Shown piece after piece: positions 35,069 to 37,191 of a DNA stretch of 37,191 bases; the stretch's first letter is position 1, and each line of letters begins with the position of its first letter. A program made the translations under genes and the position numbers. Under the pieces are notes generated by a model. It ran no database searches. It was not told the origin of the DNA and saw only the letters and a program-made list of their open reading frames with translations. Origin of the DNA: Calditrichota bacterium. Its GTDB lineage: Bacteria; Electryoneota; AABM5-125-24; Hatepunaeales; Hatepunaeaceae. The DNA lies in contig JABGPL010000037.1 of the NCBI GenBank assembly GCA_018644935.1, positions 1-37,191 of the forward strand. Reading direction: 5' to 3'.

Positions 35069-35818
35069 TCAATCGGGTCGTTTCCCGAAAACAGATGTCC
35101 CTATTCTTACCTCTGTTGTTCCCTCAGCAATCGCAAGAGGATAATCACCACTCATCCCCATTGATAACTTGCCTAAGAAACTGGATCCGGGTAAATTATC
35201 AACTATATCATCCCTTAGAAATCTTAATTCTCTGAATGAAGCTCTAATTCGATTTTGGTCAGTTGTATGAGGTCCAATGGTCATTAATCCAACCAGTTTC
35301 AACCCGGGCAGATCCATAATTTCCTCAGCGAAAGCTCTTACTTGATTCGGCTGGAGACCACCCTTTTGCGGTTCACCGGATGTATTTACTTCAACAAAGA
35401 CATCAAGTGTTTTCCCGATTTCGGAGATTGTCGTTGAGAGTTTAGTTGCAACCTTCAAGCTCTCGACAGATTCAATAACGTCAAAAAGTCTTGCTGCTTT
35501 TGAGGCTTTGTTTGATTGCAAACGACCAATCAAATGCCATCTCAATTGCTTCGAATCGAATTTCTGTGAATCCAGGTAGTTTTTTACTGACGGAATTTTT
35601 TCTGCGGCTTCCTGCAACCTGTTTTCACCCAGATTGGTAATCCCGCATAATATTCCACCAGTCACAACCTCCGCGGAATGCCGTTTTGAGACAGCGAGAA
35701 GTGTAATATCTTCCGGTCTTCTCGCCGACGATAATGCTGCTTCTTTTATCTTCCCGCGAATCGCCTCCAAATTTGAGGAGATGGTATTTTTAGCTTTATG
35801 TATAATCGAGTTATCCAA
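35069..35818 (-). CDS. YggS-family PLP homeostasis protein
   Basis: 249 aa, single-domain alanine-racemase-like barrel that binds PLP and affects vitamin B6 and amino-acid balance; no catalytic activity is established for the family. PLP lysine K45 in LLAVSK, then GENRLQEA, WHLIGRLQSNK, VFVEVNTSGEPQKGG, GLMTIGPH and LSMGMSGDYPLAI, all diagnostic. Start is TTG at 35818 with little Shine-Dalgarno; the only ATG nearby (35824) is out of frame. First gene of the minus-strand operon leading to ileS and lspA; its promoter must lie in the 89-base gap shared with the divergent NUDIX gene. Confidence 0.92.
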   Translation of the reverse strand: MDNSIIHKAKNTISSNLEAIRGKIKEAALSSARRPEDITLLAVSKRHSAEVVTGGILCGITNLGENRLQEAAEKIPSVKNYLDSQKFDSKQLRWHLIGRLQSNKASKAARLFDVIESVESLKVATKLSTTISEIGKTLDVFVEVNTSGEPQKGGLQPNQVRAFAEEIMDLPGLKLVGLMTIGPHTTDQNRIRASFRELRFLRDDIVDNLPGSSFLGKLSMGMSGDYPLAIAEGTTEVRIGTSVFGKRPD

Positions 35819-35907
35819 AGCTCATAAATATAGGCATTTTTTTGATATATTGCAAGATGAAAGAAAATATTCGGAATGTTGTAATCAAGTAAACACAAGG
35901 AGAAATC

Positions 35908-36336
35908 ATGTCTGATTCCTGGCCCCCGGTCACCCCTCGCCTGACCGTTGACGCTATTATCCGAACGCCCCATGGAATTGTGCTGATAAAACGAAGTTAC
36001 GAACCTCTTGGCTGGGCGATCCCAGGAGGTTTTGTCGATGTTGGAGAAACTGTTGAGGCAGCAGCAATCCGGGAAGCGTTTGAAGAAACCGGACTTTCAA
36101 TAATCGATCTCTGGTTGGTTGGAGTTTACTCGGATCCAGAACGTGATCCCCGGTTCCATACTGTTTCTGTGGTATTTGGAGCTTTCGCAGATTCTATTCC
36201 TGTTGGTGGTGATGATGCAGCCGAAGCTAGAATCTTCGAGGATTCCGCTCTGCCAGAACAAATCGCTTTTGATCATAGAGCTATTCTCCACGACTTTTTT
36301 GAAAAAGAGCGGATTAGAACTCTTCGTAAGTCTTAG
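35908..36336 (+). CDS. NUDIX hydrolase
   Basis: 142 aa. Complete Nudix box G41-x5-E47-x7-R55-E56-x2-E59-E60-x-G62 (GFVDVGETVEAAAIREAFEE then TG). The layout, with W-A-I-P-G-G before the box and D-P-R-F-H-T-V-S-V-V-F after it, resembles ADP-ribose pyrophosphatases. The exact substrate (ADP-ribose, NADH, nucleoside triphosphate) is undetermined. AAGGAG is six bases before the ATG. Divergent from yggS. Confidence 0.9.
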   Translation: MSDSWPPVTPRLTVDAIIRTPHGIVLIKRSYEPLGWAIPGGFVDVGETVEAAAIREAFEETGLSIIDLWLVGVYSDPERDPRFHTVSVVFGAFADSIPVGGDDAAEARIFEDSALPEQIAFDHRAILHDFFEKERIRTLRKS

Positions 36337-36456
36337 ATACTCGGCTTCAGCCTTGCTTGTTTTAGTCCAGTGGATTAACTTACACTTAGTTAATTATCCT
36401 CTGACCAAACCTTTAACAGGGTGAAGAGACTGCAAGGGAAAAAAAGGAAAAAACAC

Positions 36457-37191
36457 ATGGATAACACCCCAGAATGTGATATAATATATCTCGATAACGG
36501 CGCAACCACCTGGCCAAAACCACAAATAGTACATGAAAAGATGACGAAATTCTATCAGGAATTCGGCGTCAACCCCGGCCGATCCGGCTATGACAGAGCA
36601 ATAGAAGCTGAATCTGTTGTACAACAATGCCGAACCCGGCTATCAAAGTTCTTCGGAGGCGGAAAACCAGATCGTTTAGTTTTTGCATATAATGCAACTG
36701 ATGCTCTTAATCAGATAATTCAGGGAGTATTATATGAGGGCGGTCACGCAATATCAACTAATCTCGAACACAATAGTGTTCTCCGACCTTTATGGCATAT
36801 GGAACTAGAAAGAGGTGCTGAGGTAACATATCTCGAATTTGATGAAAACGGATTCATAAATCCTGATGATATATTAAAGTCCATACGGTCAGACACCAAG
36901 CTCGTCATTGTTAACCACTCCTCCAATGTTATTGGCACCTGTCAACCAGTCACGGAAATAGGAAAGATATGCAAAGATCACGGTATCTTTTTTGCAGTAG
37001 ATGCTTCTCAATCAGCTGGAGTAATACCAATTGATATGAAGGAGATGAATATCGACGCTGTTTGCTTCACAGGCCACAAATCATTGTTTGGACCAACAGG
37101 TATTGGCGGTATTTGCGTCGCTGATGATGCTGAAATCCACATGACCAAGTGGGGTGGCACCGGCGTCAAATCTGCTCAGAGAACCCATCTT
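36457..37191 (+). CDS. Cysteine desulfurase-family PLP protein, N-terminal part (runs off right edge)
   Basis: The frame is open for 245 codons to the window end, so the C terminus, including the loop cysteine that defines a desulfurase, is not seen. Class V aminotransferase fold: IYLDNGATTWPKP near the N terminus, NPGRSGYD, FAYNATDALN, LEHNSVLRPLW, NHSSNVIGT, VDASQSAG and the PLP lysine K208 in FTGHKSLFGPTGIGG. The TTWPKP, NPGRSG and ATDALN set is typical of the SufS-like TIGR01977 group. Start ATG at 36457 follows AAGGA by about nine bases; an in-frame GTG at 36421 would add 12 basic residues and is less likely. Role may be sulfur transfer or cysteine catabolism. Confidence 0.88.
   Translation, partial: MDNTPECDIIYLDNGATTWPKPQIVHEKMTKFYQEFGVNPGRSGYDRAIEAESVVQQCRTRLSKFFGGGKPDRLVFAYNATDALNQIIQGVLYEGGHAISTNLEHNSVLRPLWHMELERGAEVTYLEFDENGFINPDDILKSIRSDTKLVIVNHSSNVIGTCQPVTEIGKICKDHGIFFAVDASQSAGVIPIDMKEMNIDAVCFTGHKSLFGPTGIGGICVADDAEIHMTKWGGTGVKSAQRTHL

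Noticed and set aside
36374-36394. ATTAACT/AGTTAAT inverted repeat before the cysteine desulfurase gene as an operator or terminator
   Set aside because: Seven AT-rich base pairs with no T-run and no second copy; may be chance.

Overview
The window is ordinary chromosomal DNA, AT-leaning, from a Gram-negative bacterium. Outer-membrane and periplasmic products are plentiful: LspA, a signal-peptidase-II lipoprotein, a beta-barrel protein, and two large secreted proteins ending in type IX secretion (Por/type A) sorting domains. T9SS-type sorting domains, SDR-type threonine dehydrogenase, DapL-type lysine synthesis and the DUF5723-like barrel point to the FCB superphylum. Many starts carry strong GGAGG-type Shine-Dalgarno sequences, which is unlike typical Bacteroidota and favours one of the less-studied FCB lineages (Marinimicrobia-, Calditrichota- or Zixibacteria-like). 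That placement is inference. I see no mobile element, CRISPR array, tRNA or rRNA.

Layout. 1-3370: the 5' part of a secreted propeller-like protein (minus strand), a 637-base gene-free gap, and a secreted M28 metallopeptidase. A strong bidirectional terminator (3509-3545) separates this from a T9SS-exported thioredoxin-fold (Omp28-type) protein on the minus strand. 5960-14525: a long plus-strand housekeeping run, dapF-dapL-rsmA-mgtE-yceD-rpmF-plsX-acpP-fabF-rnc. It covers lysine/peptidoglycan precursors, 16S rRNA methylation, Mg2+ transport, ribosome assembly and a shortened fatty-acid cluster. An acyl-CoA dehydrogenase follows, closed by a second bidirectional terminator (15777-15812).

15836-27539, minus strand: a translationally coupled lipoprotein/barrel pair; metK with its own terminator; a sugar nucleotidyltransferase; a phosphoglucose/phosphomannose isomerase with an acidic tail; and the threonine-degradation genes kbl and tdh, with a T9SS cargo gene between them.

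27835-35818, minus strand: a tightly packed operon read as yggS-divIVA-PNP-ileS-dksA-lspA-SAM hydrolase-MBL hydrolase, with overlaps of 1-11 bases or very short gaps at most joints. 35908-37191, plus strand: a NUDIX hydrolase and the 5' part of a SufS-like cysteine desulfurase that runs off the end.

No complete new defence or biosynthetic system is evident. The most interesting material is: (i) the lipoprotein/barrel pair with four similar motifs about 130 residues apart, (ii) active-site substitutions in the purine nucleoside phosphorylase and in DapF, (iii) a SAM hydrolase inside an ileS/lspA operon, (iv) a T9SS cargo gene lodged in the threonine-catabolism locus, and (v) an uncharacterised C-terminal region in the M28 peptidase.
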